Assembly: GCA_024529925.1 (NCBI GenBank) | Contig: JAFEUB010000916.1 | Span: 598,001-662,000 of the forward strand | DNA: 64,000 nucleotides | Reading direction: 5' to 3' | From: Ophthalmolycus amberensis | Taxonomy: Eukaryota; Chordata; Actinopteri; Perciformes; Zoarcidae | In this document: one piece after another, positions 1 through 64,000 of the stretch | Position numbering within the stretch: position 1 is the first letter of the stretch | How the letters are laid out: each line of letters begins with the position of its first letter | Position numbers and translations under genes: made by a program | The notes under the pieces: generated by a model | Seen by the model: only the letters and a program-made list of their open reading frames with translations | Told to the model about the DNA's origin: nothing | The model's database searches: none

Positions 1-462
1 GAAGAAGAAAAATTGTCAACGCGGAAGTGAAGCCAGGTGAAGTTAATTAAAAACATTACCGTGATCACTATAATGCCGCTTTGTTAAAACAATTAAAACC
101 AATCAACTGAGACCTAAAAGTTAAGCTAATGTTTCAGTAAACAAGTTTGCGTGTAAGTATACTTTAGCTAGCAGGAAGCTAGTTAGCATCAGGGATGAAT
201 GGAGGAGATGGTTGATGAAAACAATATAATAAACAAGTGCACCTGACATGTTTACAGGCTGCATATTAACCACTTTCCCTCCATGAAAGAAGAGAAGAAA
301 GAACATCTTCATACCGTGAGTTATATTAACACCCTCCCAGTCTTTCACAGTGTAGTTGTTATTGTTATGGAGGTTATTTGTATTAAATATAGTACACTTT
401 TTGTATGTTGTGCTACATGGATGTTGAATTATCCTTATTTTTGCTTTTGATGTTGGCAATGG
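1..462. other. 3' flank, nothing recognised
   Basis: AT-rich sequence with no gene or recognised repeat. Confidence 0.5.
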
Positions 463-830
463 TGGAAATGGACTTTAACTTTGATTTAAGTGTATTTACT
501 CAAGTTACTTTGTTTATGTAAGATTCTGAGGTAATTGTACTTTACTTGAGTATTTCCATTTTCTGCTACTTATACTTCTATCTACTACAGTTAAAGAGAA
601 ATGTTGTACTTGACACTCAACAACATTTATTCGACAGCTTTAGTTAATAGTTTCTACGCAGATTCAAATTAATAATTCAAAATGGGTTAACCTCAGACTT
701 TAACTTAGTCACTTTGCAGATTCAGACCAACAAATAAATATAAAATTATATATTTTTAGAATGAATAAATAGCCCACCCTTTTACCTCAAACAATATTTT
801 AAAAATGTTTTGAATTTCTGCCAATAGATC
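463..830 (+). mobile_element. Fish hAT-like repeat, partial copy
   Basis: Contains GTATTTACTCAAGTTACTTTG, TTGTACTTTACTTGAGTATT and TTCGACAGCTTTAGTTAATA, blocks that recur in the copy at 33711. Not coding. Confidence 0.5.
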
Positions 831-2103
831 CCCCTAAATGCAACACACTGTACCTTTTTTTTTAAAAGAAGGAAGTCCAAATCTTTACACCATTTAAATC
901 TCTGTTAGATATTACATTAGTATTTGCTCAGATATCAGTTAATGCTATCCCGCATTGTGTAAATCATCTTGAAAGTGAGCATCGATCTGTAGTCTCCTAC
1001 TAGTTATCCTCTGGTTTACTGGCTATTATTATGGCAGTTCATCTGAACTGCCATACTACTATAATTAGCTAATTTATCTTTGCAAATTAGTTTAAAACTG
1101 TCTCTGTCTAACTTGTTTTGGAAACAAGAATCTTGTAAAAATGGTCTTAAATATGCACATAATGGCTACATACAGTACACGATGTTGTGCTAACAGGTTT
1201 GGTAAACCTGCTGAGCATAGTCTGAATTCACCACTAATTTATTCAAGAACTCGTAAAAAACGATCTGTAATCCTGCCTCCTACTTTTTTATTACAGTTGT
1301 TCACCATTTCCTCTCATACTTCTACAGTCATCATCAAATGAAATAAGATAGTTTATTAATCAACCTGTACCTCCAGTTCCCTCGGGACCTTTGTTCCATA
1401 ATGTTTCTTTGCTTCTGTTAATCAAAATAGGATTATTTAAATAAATAAATAAATTTATAAAAATAAATCCTGCTGATGGAAACGTGCGTTACCAAGTTGA
1501 ATGCTGCAGGATCAACAAACCACTCGGCCCGTTCTGTGGGTGTAGTTTGTTGACGCTGAGGCGTAAAGTATCAGAGCTCTGAGCTCATCTGTCGGCTGTG
1601 GGAGGCGGAGCAGGTGGAGAACCAGATATCAAAGAAAGAGGAAATAAGTGACATTTCAGTGTGTGTGTGTGTGTGAGGGGGGGGGGGGATGACACGTTGA
1701 AGAAGCAAGATGCTCAGCTGGCTGTTTTTTGACCTTTTGACTCACAGCTGTTAACAGTTGATTCTAATGAGTCACAGTACAAAAATGTCAAAATATCAAT
1801 TAGAAAATTCTTCTTTGATGTAAATCTGTATGTGTAGTCTCTTCTCTCTCTTCCAACCGATCATAGTTTTTCCACAACAACGCTATACAAACGAAAATCC
1901 TGTTTCACCTTTGCCACAATATTTTTGCTGCCTAAATTGGGTTTCAGGTTGAGTTTATTTTCAAATGTAAACTATTGAGAATGTATTTTTTCTCTCTGAG
2001 ACTGAGCCAATTGTCCTCTCCCATCTCTATTGTGTAGATTAGTAGGGTTTCCCCTCCATTAGCTTGGCATGGATGAAATGAATGAAAAATATGGTGTTGG
2101 ATG
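831..2103. other. 3' flank, nothing recognised except simple repeats
   Basis: AT-rich; a short GT tract followed by a G-run at 1660-1688. No coding signal. Confidence 0.5.
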
Positions 2104-2216
2104 TCTGAGTCATGTTTGACTGAGTTCACGTTTGTCTGAGTCACGTTTGACTGAGTTCACGTTTGACTGAGTCACGTTTGACTGAGTCACGTTTGACTGA
2201 GTCACGTTTGACTCAA
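2104..2216. repeat. 15-16 bp tandem array containing TGAGTCA motifs
   Basis: Repeats of TGACTGAGT(T)CACGTT. Perfect TGAGTCA occurs at 2106, 2137, 2168, 2183 and 2198, and the last three are spaced exactly 15 bp. TGAGTCA is the consensus AP-1 site; function here is not shown. Confidence 0.9.
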
Positions 2217-2472
2217 AACAGGTCACACTGGTGTTTCCTGTGACTCCAGCCCACAGGAATGTTTGCTCGGTTAAGATTTTTTCAGAACAGACCAGCTGTA
2301 GTCTCAATGCTGGCAATACAACTGTGGGCTTGTGTTTTGTTTCTCAGAACATTCTGGAAAACTGCACAAGGGGCACCAAGTCAGATTTTTTTAATTGTAC
2401 AGTTCTGAATATCAAATAATGATCTTCAAGTGTCTTCAATTCACAAAAAAATGGCTGTATGTGTCCAGATTA

Positions 2473-3283
2473 GAGATGCACCGATTGCAGTTGTCTTGGT
2501 CGATTACGGTTTAAATCTTACCTGCCGATTTGCTATAGATTTAGAATTATTATTCAGACCCCAACTTCTTTTTATTAACATTGTCCCAGAACAACTTCAA
2601 CAATAATTTCAACCGTCCAGACATCGGTGTAAACCGTCAGAAATTGTAAACGTTACTATATTACTTTGCTTTTACCTTATTGTGCTCTAAAGTGGTTATT
2701 TATTTGCATACAAATTCAAATGATTTGGAAATAAGTGATTGTATTTTTATTTAAATACTTGCTTTGAATAAAGAAATATGTTGGCATAGTGTTAATGATG
2801 TATTATAAGCAGCTTAGAGCTAGTGACAGACAGTTAAACAGGTCATGAATACCTCTCTAATATCTATTTTATGCTGCTGTGAAAACATCTCCTTCAAACA
2901 ACTGTATTTATTAAAGTTTCTTGTCAAAAACGAAATTTGACATGATTACATTTGAACACATCATGATAAAGTTATAATTTACCTTCGCTCAATGCACATT
3001 TTTTTCTGATTGGCGCTTGAACGCATCATAATGTAACTCAATGCAACCTCCGTTAATGTTAGCTGTTTAGCTCAGTTTTCAGAAGGACTGTGTCTGATCC
3101 ACGGCTTATTTTGGACTTCCTGTGCTGCTGTGTGCCGTAAAACCATCATGCAGCGGCAACACCTGTGTAAATCTGACCGGCAAAAATGGAAATATGCAAA
3201 CGGTCGCCTGGTCACCGGTCACGGTCAATCAGCTGACTATTGTCCGGTTTCGATTGGCAGCCAATCGGTCGGTGCTTGATTGA
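2473..3283. mobile_element. hAT-like repeat with ATGCACCGATTG termini
   Basis: Left AGATGCACCGATTGCAG; right GCCAATCGGTCGGTGCTT, an imperfect inversion of the left end. Both are the GATGCACCGAT motif common at ends of fish hAT-like elements. No transposase. Boundaries approximate. Confidence 0.45.
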
Positions 3284-3866
3284 CAAATGGAATGCATGAC
3301 CTCCAGATTTATCTTCAGGACCTGCCGTGCTTGGTGTCAGCGTTGGTTAATGCAAGTTCTGCCATTGGTCGTGTCTCGAGTCTGGTGATTTTGTTTTTCA
3401 GTTCAATAAATTAGCTCTAGGAGGCTTCATCAGGTCCAGTCAACGAGTGAGCGAGGTCAGGGCAGCTCTGGCTAGTCGCTGTCGATCAATTATGTGCGAA
3501 CCAACGCAGAGGCCTGATCAGGGATGAGTCTTTGCTCACAGAGCTGACAGATATTCTGGATCCTGGACTTTCTGCATGGTTAGTGTGTCCATGCCTGTTT
3601 TGGAGGAACAGTGTTTCTGTAGCTTTGATCTTTGAACTTTGGTATTGATCTGTAGGCCGTGAAGTTCATGCTGACCCCAGAAGAGCAGCAGACTTTTGGT
3701 GTTTGTCACCTGTGCAGAGTTAAAGAACAGAGTCATTGGTCAACTCGACACATGGAGCTGAAAGCCACGTACCTCTCTCTCCAGCAGCTTTTGCAGGTTG
3801 TTGACCTTTTCCTACTAAAGGAACATATCCAGGAAACTATGAACCTTTTTAAGGAGCTCAGGACAG

Positions 3867-6002
3867 TGTTGGGACCTGACCACATGGCTGCAACATGTGG
3901 TGTGAACAAAGAGAATCAGGCCTTCCCTTTTTCAAGCAAAGGTTTCATCCTGATCGTGGTTTGATGAGAGCAAGCCTCCTCTGAAGGAATTTCACATTAG
4001 GGTGTGAATTTCCCCCCCCCAAAAAACCATGGTCACCTGAATGCACCGCTGCAATCTCATTGGCCGAGGGCCAAGAGACCCCAGGACCCCTGTGGTTCAA
4101 CCACTGTTCTACAAAACTGCTGGCAACTCACATCTCAACGCTTTTCCCTTCGACCTCCGTCGAGTGAGGGAGCACACAAACGCTCTCTTCCCTGTGGGCT
4201 TCGTCCTGGGACCAGAAGAGGCACCGGGCCCTTCTCTCCCCCCCCCCCCCCAGCGCCACGCTGACAACAGAAGGCCCACGATGAGGACCGCGAGTCCTCA
4301 TCAAACCCTCCGGCAGGAAGACAAGGACGAACCCTCTCTCTCCGTCGACGATTACCGGGAGGAACGAAACAACGTTACCTCAGCCGACGTTCACCCACAG
4401 GCCTCATCAACCACTCCGGCAGGAAGACGTCTAATCCTCTCCTGACCGATGATTACCGGGAGACGCACGGACCCCGCCGTCTCAGCCGAGGTTTCCCTGT
4501 CCCCGCTGCAGCGAGAACAGATCGACCCCGCGCCGGCAACGCCGCGCCGATGTCCGCCGAGCCTGCGTCCACTCCAGCGCGAGCCACGCTACTGGATGCG
4601 ACCGACTCCTGAGGACCGAGCTACTCAGTCTGCGCCCGCTCAAGAGCCGCGCTGCCGAGTCAACACTCGAGGACTGATCGATTCCCATCACGGGAACGAG
4701 CCCCATCGAACGAAGCTTCTCACAGTAAGATTCATTGCATCTGGGCTTAGCTTAGCTTAGCATAGCTTATTCATTTTTGTGTTATTACTCCCGCATCCTG
4801 TTGTGTTAAATCACTGCCTTGTTACACCGCGCCATCGCGCAATCAACGCGGACCACGGAGCCCCGCTATATATTGTGTATTGCCTGCTGTAACTGTATGC
4901 ATTAGGTCCCTCGCTGCGAGTGAATGGAGAGGTTGTGTATTATCACTGAAAGACTGAACCTATGGTGGCCAGACCTTCGTCTCGCCGACCGAGTTTCGGG
5001 GTGATAGGAAAACAATCCTCAGCTCACCGCAGTGATGAAGATCTGTTTTGTTTGGGATTTATTTTCATTTGTTTTATCACACTCCGTGTGATATTCTCTC
5101 CTCATTAAATCAGCTCTGTGAGTGAAATGTGGAATCTCGGCTATCGTACATAATTGCCGGCGGTTCGACAGACAGCGGCACTTTGTATACGATACGTCCA
5201 GCTCTCCCCATTCTCACTATGACGCGGATCGCACACAGAGCGTGATCCATGACCCCCCTCCTCTCTCTCTCTCTCTCTGCTCCACTCCCTCTCACTAACT
5301 CACACACACATAGTCAGCTGCCCCTGGGTAACTGAGTTGACCTCGGTTGCCTCACTCACACATATAGCTTTGAGCTAACCTAGCTACGTGCGGAACAGCG
5401 ATCAGCACGAGTAGACACCGGGTCTCCTATGGCTCTCCGCCATTTTGGGTCTCACGCATGAGAGACGTCACCACGTCCTCACCACGTCACACGTCACTGA
5501 GCTGCTCCCTCGTTCCCCCCCCCCTTTTTCTCACCCACACCCACACACACACACATACTCACATACATGCTCATCCATTTTATTTATTTGACTTTAGGTA
5601 TTAGGCATATAAGATTGTGTGATAACGTTTGTTGGTTGCAATATTAATTGATTTGATCATTTTCTATTTTGATTTAATAAACTCTGTTACACTTTAAGGA
5701 GCAGTCGTCTGTGATTACTTGTGCATATATATGTGATGAAACTGTATCTAGTAGTCTGCTTGAATTCAACCCTTCACTGTCACTGAATGCATAGTCATAC
5801 GCAGACTATTGACATTATGAGTGACCACTAATTATGAGACTTAGTTTTATCGTTTGGTTATTGGTCCCTGTTCGCAGGGTGGTGCCCCGTTATTATTAAT
5901 AATCATTAATAATTGTTACATACATTAATAATTCTATTGATGTCAAGAATTCAGTTTCTTAAATGCTGATAACCCAAACACGCTCCATTTAGGTTCCCAA
6001 CA
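3867..6002 (+). mobile_element. Solo LTR-like element, copy 1 (2,136 bp)
   Basis: Begins TGTTGGGACCT and ends AGGTTCCCAACA, so it has TG...CA termini and a roughly 11-bp inverted terminus. ACAG (3863-3866 and 6003-6006) flanks both ends, a 4-bp target duplication as made by LTR-retroelement integrases. AATAAA near 5676 lies about 300 bp before the end. Contains a CCGCCATTTTGGGTCTC block near 5439 and a CACAC-rich stretch near 5533-5567. No internal gag/pol is present. Its end lies at the edge of a hAT-like repeat (6004). An unusually long LTR or a non-autonomous TIR element are both possible. Confidence 0.65.
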
Positions 6003-6003
6003 A

Positions 6004-6357
6004 CAGGATGCACCGATCCAACCTTTTCAGTCCTGATACCGATTGGGCTTTGGGTATCGGCCGATACCAAGTGCCAATACGACGCCAATCAATAAGCGTC
6101 ACTGTTCGGAAGTGACTGGGGTCATTCTTTTATGTTTAAGGTAACTTCAGGCTTAACTTAAACGTGCTTTCTTAACTTTGTAGAACAAAATGTAACAAAT
6201 AAGTACAAAGATATATATTCACTGAAGCAACTTGGTAAAAATTAACAGGAATTACAATTTGAGTGAATTCATTCATGTTTAATCAACATTGATTTGAATA
6301 GATTGGCCCCATTGTCAGCGATAACCAATCCAGCTGTTTGAGTGATCGTGCATCCCT
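6004..6357. mobile_element. Short hAT-like MITE with GGATGCACCGATC termini
   Basis: Left CAGGATGCACCGATCC, followed by GATACCGATTGGGC and GGTATCGGCCGATACC. Right AGTGATCGTGCATCCCT, which inverts to AGGGATGCACGATCACT. The neighbouring LTR-like element ends exactly at its left edge. Confidence 0.55.
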
Positions 6358-8162
6358 AAACTCAACTTCCACATGTTTTGGCAGGAGGAACTGAGGTCTG
6401 AAATTTAAGTTGTAGCTCATGTTCGGGGAAGCTATCAGGGAAGTTGTCTGTACTGACTGCTCAGCATTCATTTAGACATTATACAGCTTTGGGTTTCGTT
6501 AGTATCAATAATGAACTATTTATCTAATTATCTGGCTTCTGGACTAAGACCTAAATATCGAGGCTGTGTGATCTTGAGATCGAGTGTTGAAACGTTTGTC
6601 TACAGAGAGACAAAGTCACGTCCCTTCCTGTGTCCCCTGTGGGACCTTATTTCAGAAACAACATGTGGAGTATTGAATAGCGAAAGACGAATATTTTTTT
6701 CCTCCTGTTTGAATTGTGCCATGAATTACACGTATGATGTTTGTCAATTTAAAAGATAACTTTGCATGTCAAGAAAGCCGCAGTTTGTCATGCATTTGTC
6801 GTATCAATTAGTTTTGTGTGAAACAAATCAGCAAACTACATCTTTCATTTTGCACAATATACGTCACCAACACCAACATGGCAGTTACCTTGGTTTACTA
6901 GCTAGCGAGCTAACTTAGCTTTACTCATCCACAATTGTAACGTTATCTTACCTAAAGTGTTTCATCGAGCTGCTATTTTCATCAGCCAGGAAACAAAAAA
7001 ACGAGCCAGACCTGTTGTTGGTGTGAGAACATCGTGGTACGAAACACTCGGGCGTCGTAGCTTCACAGAGACGTCACTTGCGCGACTTTTGGGTTTTTAG
7101 TCTTCCTAATGCCATATTTTATAAAACTCATCAGATTGTCACTATCACTGATGACATGCCTCCCACACATTAATTTCCCTAGATGTATCAACAAATACTT
7201 TCTCCAGTAATACACTGAACAAGAACAAGAAGCTGTCGCTTCTAAAACCTTTATTACTCCAATTTGTCTTGAGATGCACAATGGAGACAAAACAGCACAT
7301 TAGTTCATTAACGGAGAGAAAATGAAGGTGAAACGCACTTTTTATACATGAGGAAACAACAACACATATTTACAGAGACGTCGCTCAGATGTTTGAGATA
7401 AATGTCGTGAATCAATGAAAACTCCACAATTCTCCAAGCAGACAATCCCCCGCGTGTTTTATATTCATTTCTGCTTTAGAACGTAACTGCCTTGAAAAAG
7501 GTTCATTTGTCTCCTTTATCTTGAGACTCGTGAGGAAGCTAACTTAGCATTACACTCTCGTCTTAATATTGATTCCAGCAGCACACGGTGCTTGTTTGCT
7601 GTCTGTTTGACCAATCAGTGACGTTCAACCCTGCAGACTCTGCCCCGATAGTTCCTGAACCATCAGGAAGAACTAATCCACATAAGGACTTTTTTTTACG
7701 GCAACAGGAACTATGGCAGACTCTGATCAAAAGCTAGGTGAAGTTCCTCAAAAGGTTCTTGGTCCTCTGCCAACGAAAGTATTAGTTCCTATTCAAAGTT
7801 CCTGGCACTATTCGGTCAGTATGTTCCCACTAGTGAAATATATGATCGAGTTGATTTTCAGTGGAGTAAGCAGAATGCAGAATGCATCCCGTAGAAAGTG
7901 AATAGAAGTGGAACGAACATTCCCATTTTAAATCAACGTAGCAGGACGGTCAGGGAGGTGGCCGTTACTGTGTACCGTTGCAGCAGGTTATCTTCCGTAT
8001 AAACGAAACTGATTTACTGCAAGTCAAGGACTCACTGAGGTGAGGTTTTTGTGAATGAGTCAAATTAAACAACTTAATGCTTCATCTACACACTTGTCGC
8101 GGCGAAGGAAAGCGCACATTGCTGTTGTCAGATGAGTGACAACTTTTGATCGACTCATTTTT
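6358..8162. other. 3' flank between repeats, no gene recognised
   Basis: Short open frames only, without family motifs. Likely old repeat sequence. Confidence 0.4.
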
Positions 8163-8273
8163 TGTAACCAGTGTAGCATTAGAGCATGGTGGAATTGGCA
8201 AGCCAGCTCGCTGGCAGTTGGCTATTTAGCGAGCATGTTAAGTTCACCATGCTTTAATGCTACACTGGTTACA
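8163..8273. mobile_element. Hairpin MITE-like element, copy 1
   Basis: Inverted arms of 29 bp with one mismatch: TGTAACCAGTGTAGCATTAG at the left and its counterpart ending TGCTACACTGGTTACA at the right, spacer about 50 bp. A second copy lies at 36343-36463. Confidence 0.75.
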
Positions 8274-9555
8274 ATATGAACCGAACAGCGTGGTGGTGGG
8301 TCCAACGTTCCCTCCGCCTCGTCGCTCCGGAGAAGAACGAGCTAAGTTTAACCTTTCTCATCTTCTTCCTGTCACACTGCTGGGCACCTTTTTGAGATTT
8401 GAGTACCGGTACATGAAGGTTATTTCGATTTTCGATGATGAGTTGGCATTTTGCTGCGTCTCCAGTGACAGGATGTCGTTCATTTTGAACTGAACCACCC
8501 TCCACTACTACTCAAATGCTCCAACTTCATCCATCAGCAGAAGTTGAACAAAGGTTCAACGTTATGCAGATGTTCTCTGTCAGGCGGAAACGACATTGTG
8601 GTGACCGAGCAGCTCGTAAAACTGAACCACAGTTGGTTTTTTTCTACATTTTATTTGAATTTCTTTAACTTAGTTGAGTGGAGTAGAAAAGTCAACGGCT
8701 TCACAACTGCACGTTTTAGCGAGCTACCAAGATTTGAATAAGAAAAAAAACCGACTTTGTTCTGCGCCAGTATCGGCAACGTTTAGAAAATACCTGCACA
8801 AAGAGACCGACTCTTTTGTAATTGTGAACGTTTAAAAAAGGAGCTCTTCGGTTTCCTCTGCACAGGAACCAGCTGCCACTTTCAGCTCTTTGAACTTCAG
8901 AGTTTGGCTCGGCCAAAACATCCAAGCTGATCAGGATGTTTCATCAAACAGGATGTCGAACCGGTTTTTAAATGAGGTCTGCAGTGGCGGCTTTTAAGCC
9001 AGCCAGCCTGCAGCAACGGAGGTCAGGGTCTCCGATCTTCACCCCCCCACCCCCGCCTCCCTTTTCTTCCCCCTCAGCGTCGCTTCTCAGTCAAAACCGT
9101 TTCCAAGCTGCTCTGCTCTGCTGTTGGGGGGAAGGGAGCTCAGCGGGGGGAAGGGAGCTCAGCAGGCGAAGAAACCTCCACGAGTGCTCGCTCTCCATTT
9201 TGGAAAACTCATCACAGAAAGTCTAATCTCAATATGGCTTCAGTGTGTGATCACACTGCTTTCTGCTGAACTGTCCAACCAATAAACTGTCTGACAGACT
9301 GGTGGACAGCAGAGGGAGGAGGCCAGGCTTGTTTTTGTGCGCCTTGAATGTCGGCAGCAGAGAAGGAAAGCTATTTTAAAGTGAAGGTCTGCAGAGAGTG
9401 GAAGCGTTTGGGTTTTTTCGGTGTGAGCCAGCGGTAGACGCAGCAGAATAACAACAATCTCTCTTTCTGCCCGGAGATACGAAACAGAGGAGGAAGGAGA
9501 AGAAACAAACTGGCTCCGTCCCTCATAAACAACATGGCTGCTTTCACACAGAAAA
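8274..9555. other. 3' flank between hairpin element and LTR copy 2
   Basis: No gene recognised. A duplicated GGGGGGAAGGGAGCTCAGC unit sits near 9124-9165. Open frames are short and lack motifs. Confidence 0.4.
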
Positions 9556-9559
9556 CCGG

Positions 9560-11582
<2,023 letters not shown>

Positions 11583-12044
11583 CCGGAGTGATGAAAATAA
11601 ATATATAAATATAAACCTGCTGGCTGTGTGAACAAAACACATTTGTTCTGTTTAGACAGCCATGATGAAAAACACAAGTGTGAAAAGAACAGATGTGGAG
11701 GCCAACGACACATCAAATACAATCAGAGTGACGACCGAAGCACATCTCTCAAACCAAACCTGTTCTGGCAGCAAAGAAACGAAGAAGCAGCCAACAAAAA
11801 TGACATGTCATGTTTTTGTTTTGACACATGAGCATGATCAGATGGAGATTAGTCTTTGGCTTTAACAGCTGCTGAAGATGTTTCATTAAGAAAAACACCT
11901 TTGATTACTTTTACAAACAATCTTTTTCTGACGCTAGCAGCGTGTTGTTGGCTCCATCACTTTGGTCCGGACTGAAATATCTCAAGAACTATGTGATGGA
12001 TTGATGGGATTTTTGTAGACATTTGTGGTGTCTGTGCAGTGGAG

Positions 12045-12165
12045 GGGTGTTGCGTCGCTCCGTTGCGTCGCTCCCTCCCACGGGGTCGATGCGTCGCTCC
12101 CTAGCACGGGGTCACTGCGTCGCTCCTTAGCCGAGGTCGATGCGTTGCTCCCTCCCACGGGGACG
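12045..12165. repeat. G/C-rich minisatellite, about 24-27 bp unit
   Basis: GCGTCGCTCC recurs at about 12051, 12064, 12090, 12117 and, as GCGTTGCTCC, 12141. Full units include CCTCCCACGGGGTCGAT. Stands out from the AT-rich flank. Confidence 0.85.
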
Positions 12166-12489
12166 TGAAGATACTTTACTATGACATTTTTATGCCCATT
12201 TTTTTTAATGGCATACAATGGCGTTTTTATGACATTAGCAATAGCTCAGGACAGGCAACGGTATGTTGTGTTTAGCCCACTACACCTCAGCTAAGGGGCG
12301 ATGAAGAGGTCATCAAGTAGGACAAAATGACATTTGTAGACCCATTCCAATTTAAAAGTTAGTTTTTTTGTCACTAAATAATAATGGTAATAATGAATCG
12401 GCCAACCTGGGCTGGCTATCTGCATATCAAGGTGGTTGTCATGGAACATCAGTTGATATTACATTTTTCCTCCCAGGCTAGCGTTATAC

Positions 12490-12910
12490 AAATATATTTT
12501 AATGACTATTTTGACTTTTTTTTAAACGTTTTTGACATATACTATGACGTAAACAAATAACGATACCATGATTTTTTTTAATGACTTGTGATATTTTTAT
12601 GACGTGCTATACTGTGACTTTTAATGACTTTTTTCCACACCTTTATGGCATAGCGTGACTACTTATGGCTTTTGTTTTGGCTCTTTGTGACATAGTATAT
12701 TACGACTTTCCATGGCATACTTAACTTTATCATGACTTCTTTTTTCAGCATACTATGACTGACATATAAAAGTAATTACAAGACTTTTCTATGACTTATT
12801 TTACTACTACTTAGTATACAATTACCTTATTATGACAGACTGTACTATGACTTTTGTTCATGACTTTTTTACTTTACCACTAATTTCTGAATACATTTTT
12901 ATGACCACTA
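12490..12910. repeat. Degenerate AT-rich TATGACTTTTT repeat
   Basis: Many irregular copies of ACTATGAC, TATGACTTTT and GACATA, ending near 12905. The same family appears at 17030-17345. No coding potential. Confidence 0.7.
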
Positions 12911-13114
12911 TTCTGTTAAGTGCTGAGCAGGAAGTGTCCAGTTGGTTTATCAATGATTGTTTGCTGAAAACCAAACGGTCGATGTAAAACTAGGAGCTGA
13001 AAGAGGCTAAAACACATCACAGAGTTGGTGACACACTTTCACATTGACAGAAACATTTGATCCATTGCTGATTTTAAAAAAAGAAATAGAGCATCTGGGT
13101 TAAGTTAATTGACT

Positions 13115-13120
13115 TTTATT
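13115..13120 (-). promoter_or_regulatory. stab1: Polyadenylation signal of stab1
   Basis: AATAAA on the minus strand, about 80 bases after the stop codon, giving a 3' UTR near 100 nt if used. No other AATAAA lies closer to the stop. Confidence 0.6.
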
Positions 13121-13198
13121 TCTTATTTGAATACAGATGATCTGAGAAAAAGCTGAAACTAACAGGTTATTGTGTTATGTAAACAGACGGCTCCAGTT

Positions 13199-64000
<50,802 letters not shown>

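Noticed and set aside
3659..3964. 101-codon frame starting MKFMLTPEEQQTF
   Set aside because: No family recognised, runs into the LTR-like element, and has no splice or homologous support.
4041..4760. Open frames of 134 and 103 codons
   Set aside because: They lie inside LTR-like copy 1, have no recognised motif and are not kept in copy 2.

Overview
The window looks like nuclear DNA of a ray-finned fish. A single vertebrate-type gene with many short exons and GT-AG introns runs on the minus strand. It is embedded in AT-rich sequence full of (TG)n/(CA)n microsatellites, an L2-type LINE, a tRNA-derived SINE, solo LTRs and hAT-like and PIF/Harbinger-like DNA elements. No prokaryotic feature is present.

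Gene (64000 down to 13199, minus strand): the C-terminal four fifths of a stabilin, best called stab1. I traced 56 coding exons (w1 to w56, numbered in transcription order) by combining conserved protein motifs, splice consensus and reading phase. They give about 6.1 kb of coding sequence, roughly 2,045 codons. The signal peptide, the first EGF cluster and the first FAS1 domain lie beyond position 64000. In order, the protein part encoded here is: end of FAS1-2; Cys-rich linker and EGF-like/laminin-like repeats; FAS1-3 and FAS1-4; linker and EGF repeats; FAS1-5 and FAS1-6; linker and EGF repeats; a Link (hyaluronan-binding-type) module; FAS1-7; one transmembrane helix; a short cytoplasmic tail with an NPLY motif; stop at 13199-13201; AATAAA signal at 13115-13120. 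Stabilins are scavenger/adhesion receptors of sinusoidal endothelium and macrophages. The tail resembles STAB1 (PTLVS.PNP...F.EPF) more than STAB2.

Five exons (w1, w8, w13, w23, w31) each carry an apparent one-base frame error, although every other splice phase joins perfectly and no exon has an in-frame stop. All five lie in the 5' half of the traced gene.

3' flank (1 to about 13100): no convincing gene. It holds two copies of a 2.0-2.1 kb LTR-like element in opposite orientation (3867-6002 and 9560-11582, each with its own 4-bp target duplication), hAT-like repeats, a short hairpin element, an array of TGAGTCA motifs, a G/C-rich minisatellite and an AT-rich TGACTTTTT-type repeat.

Introns: the last intron holds the L2 LINE. 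The intron before the transmembrane exon holds a 1,045-bp PIF/Harbinger-like element. The intron before the Link exons holds a 0.95-kb GA-rich tract and a hAT-like insertion. A solo LTR sits about 15 bp from the donor of exon w43. Many splice sites are hugged by TG or CA dinucleotide tracts.
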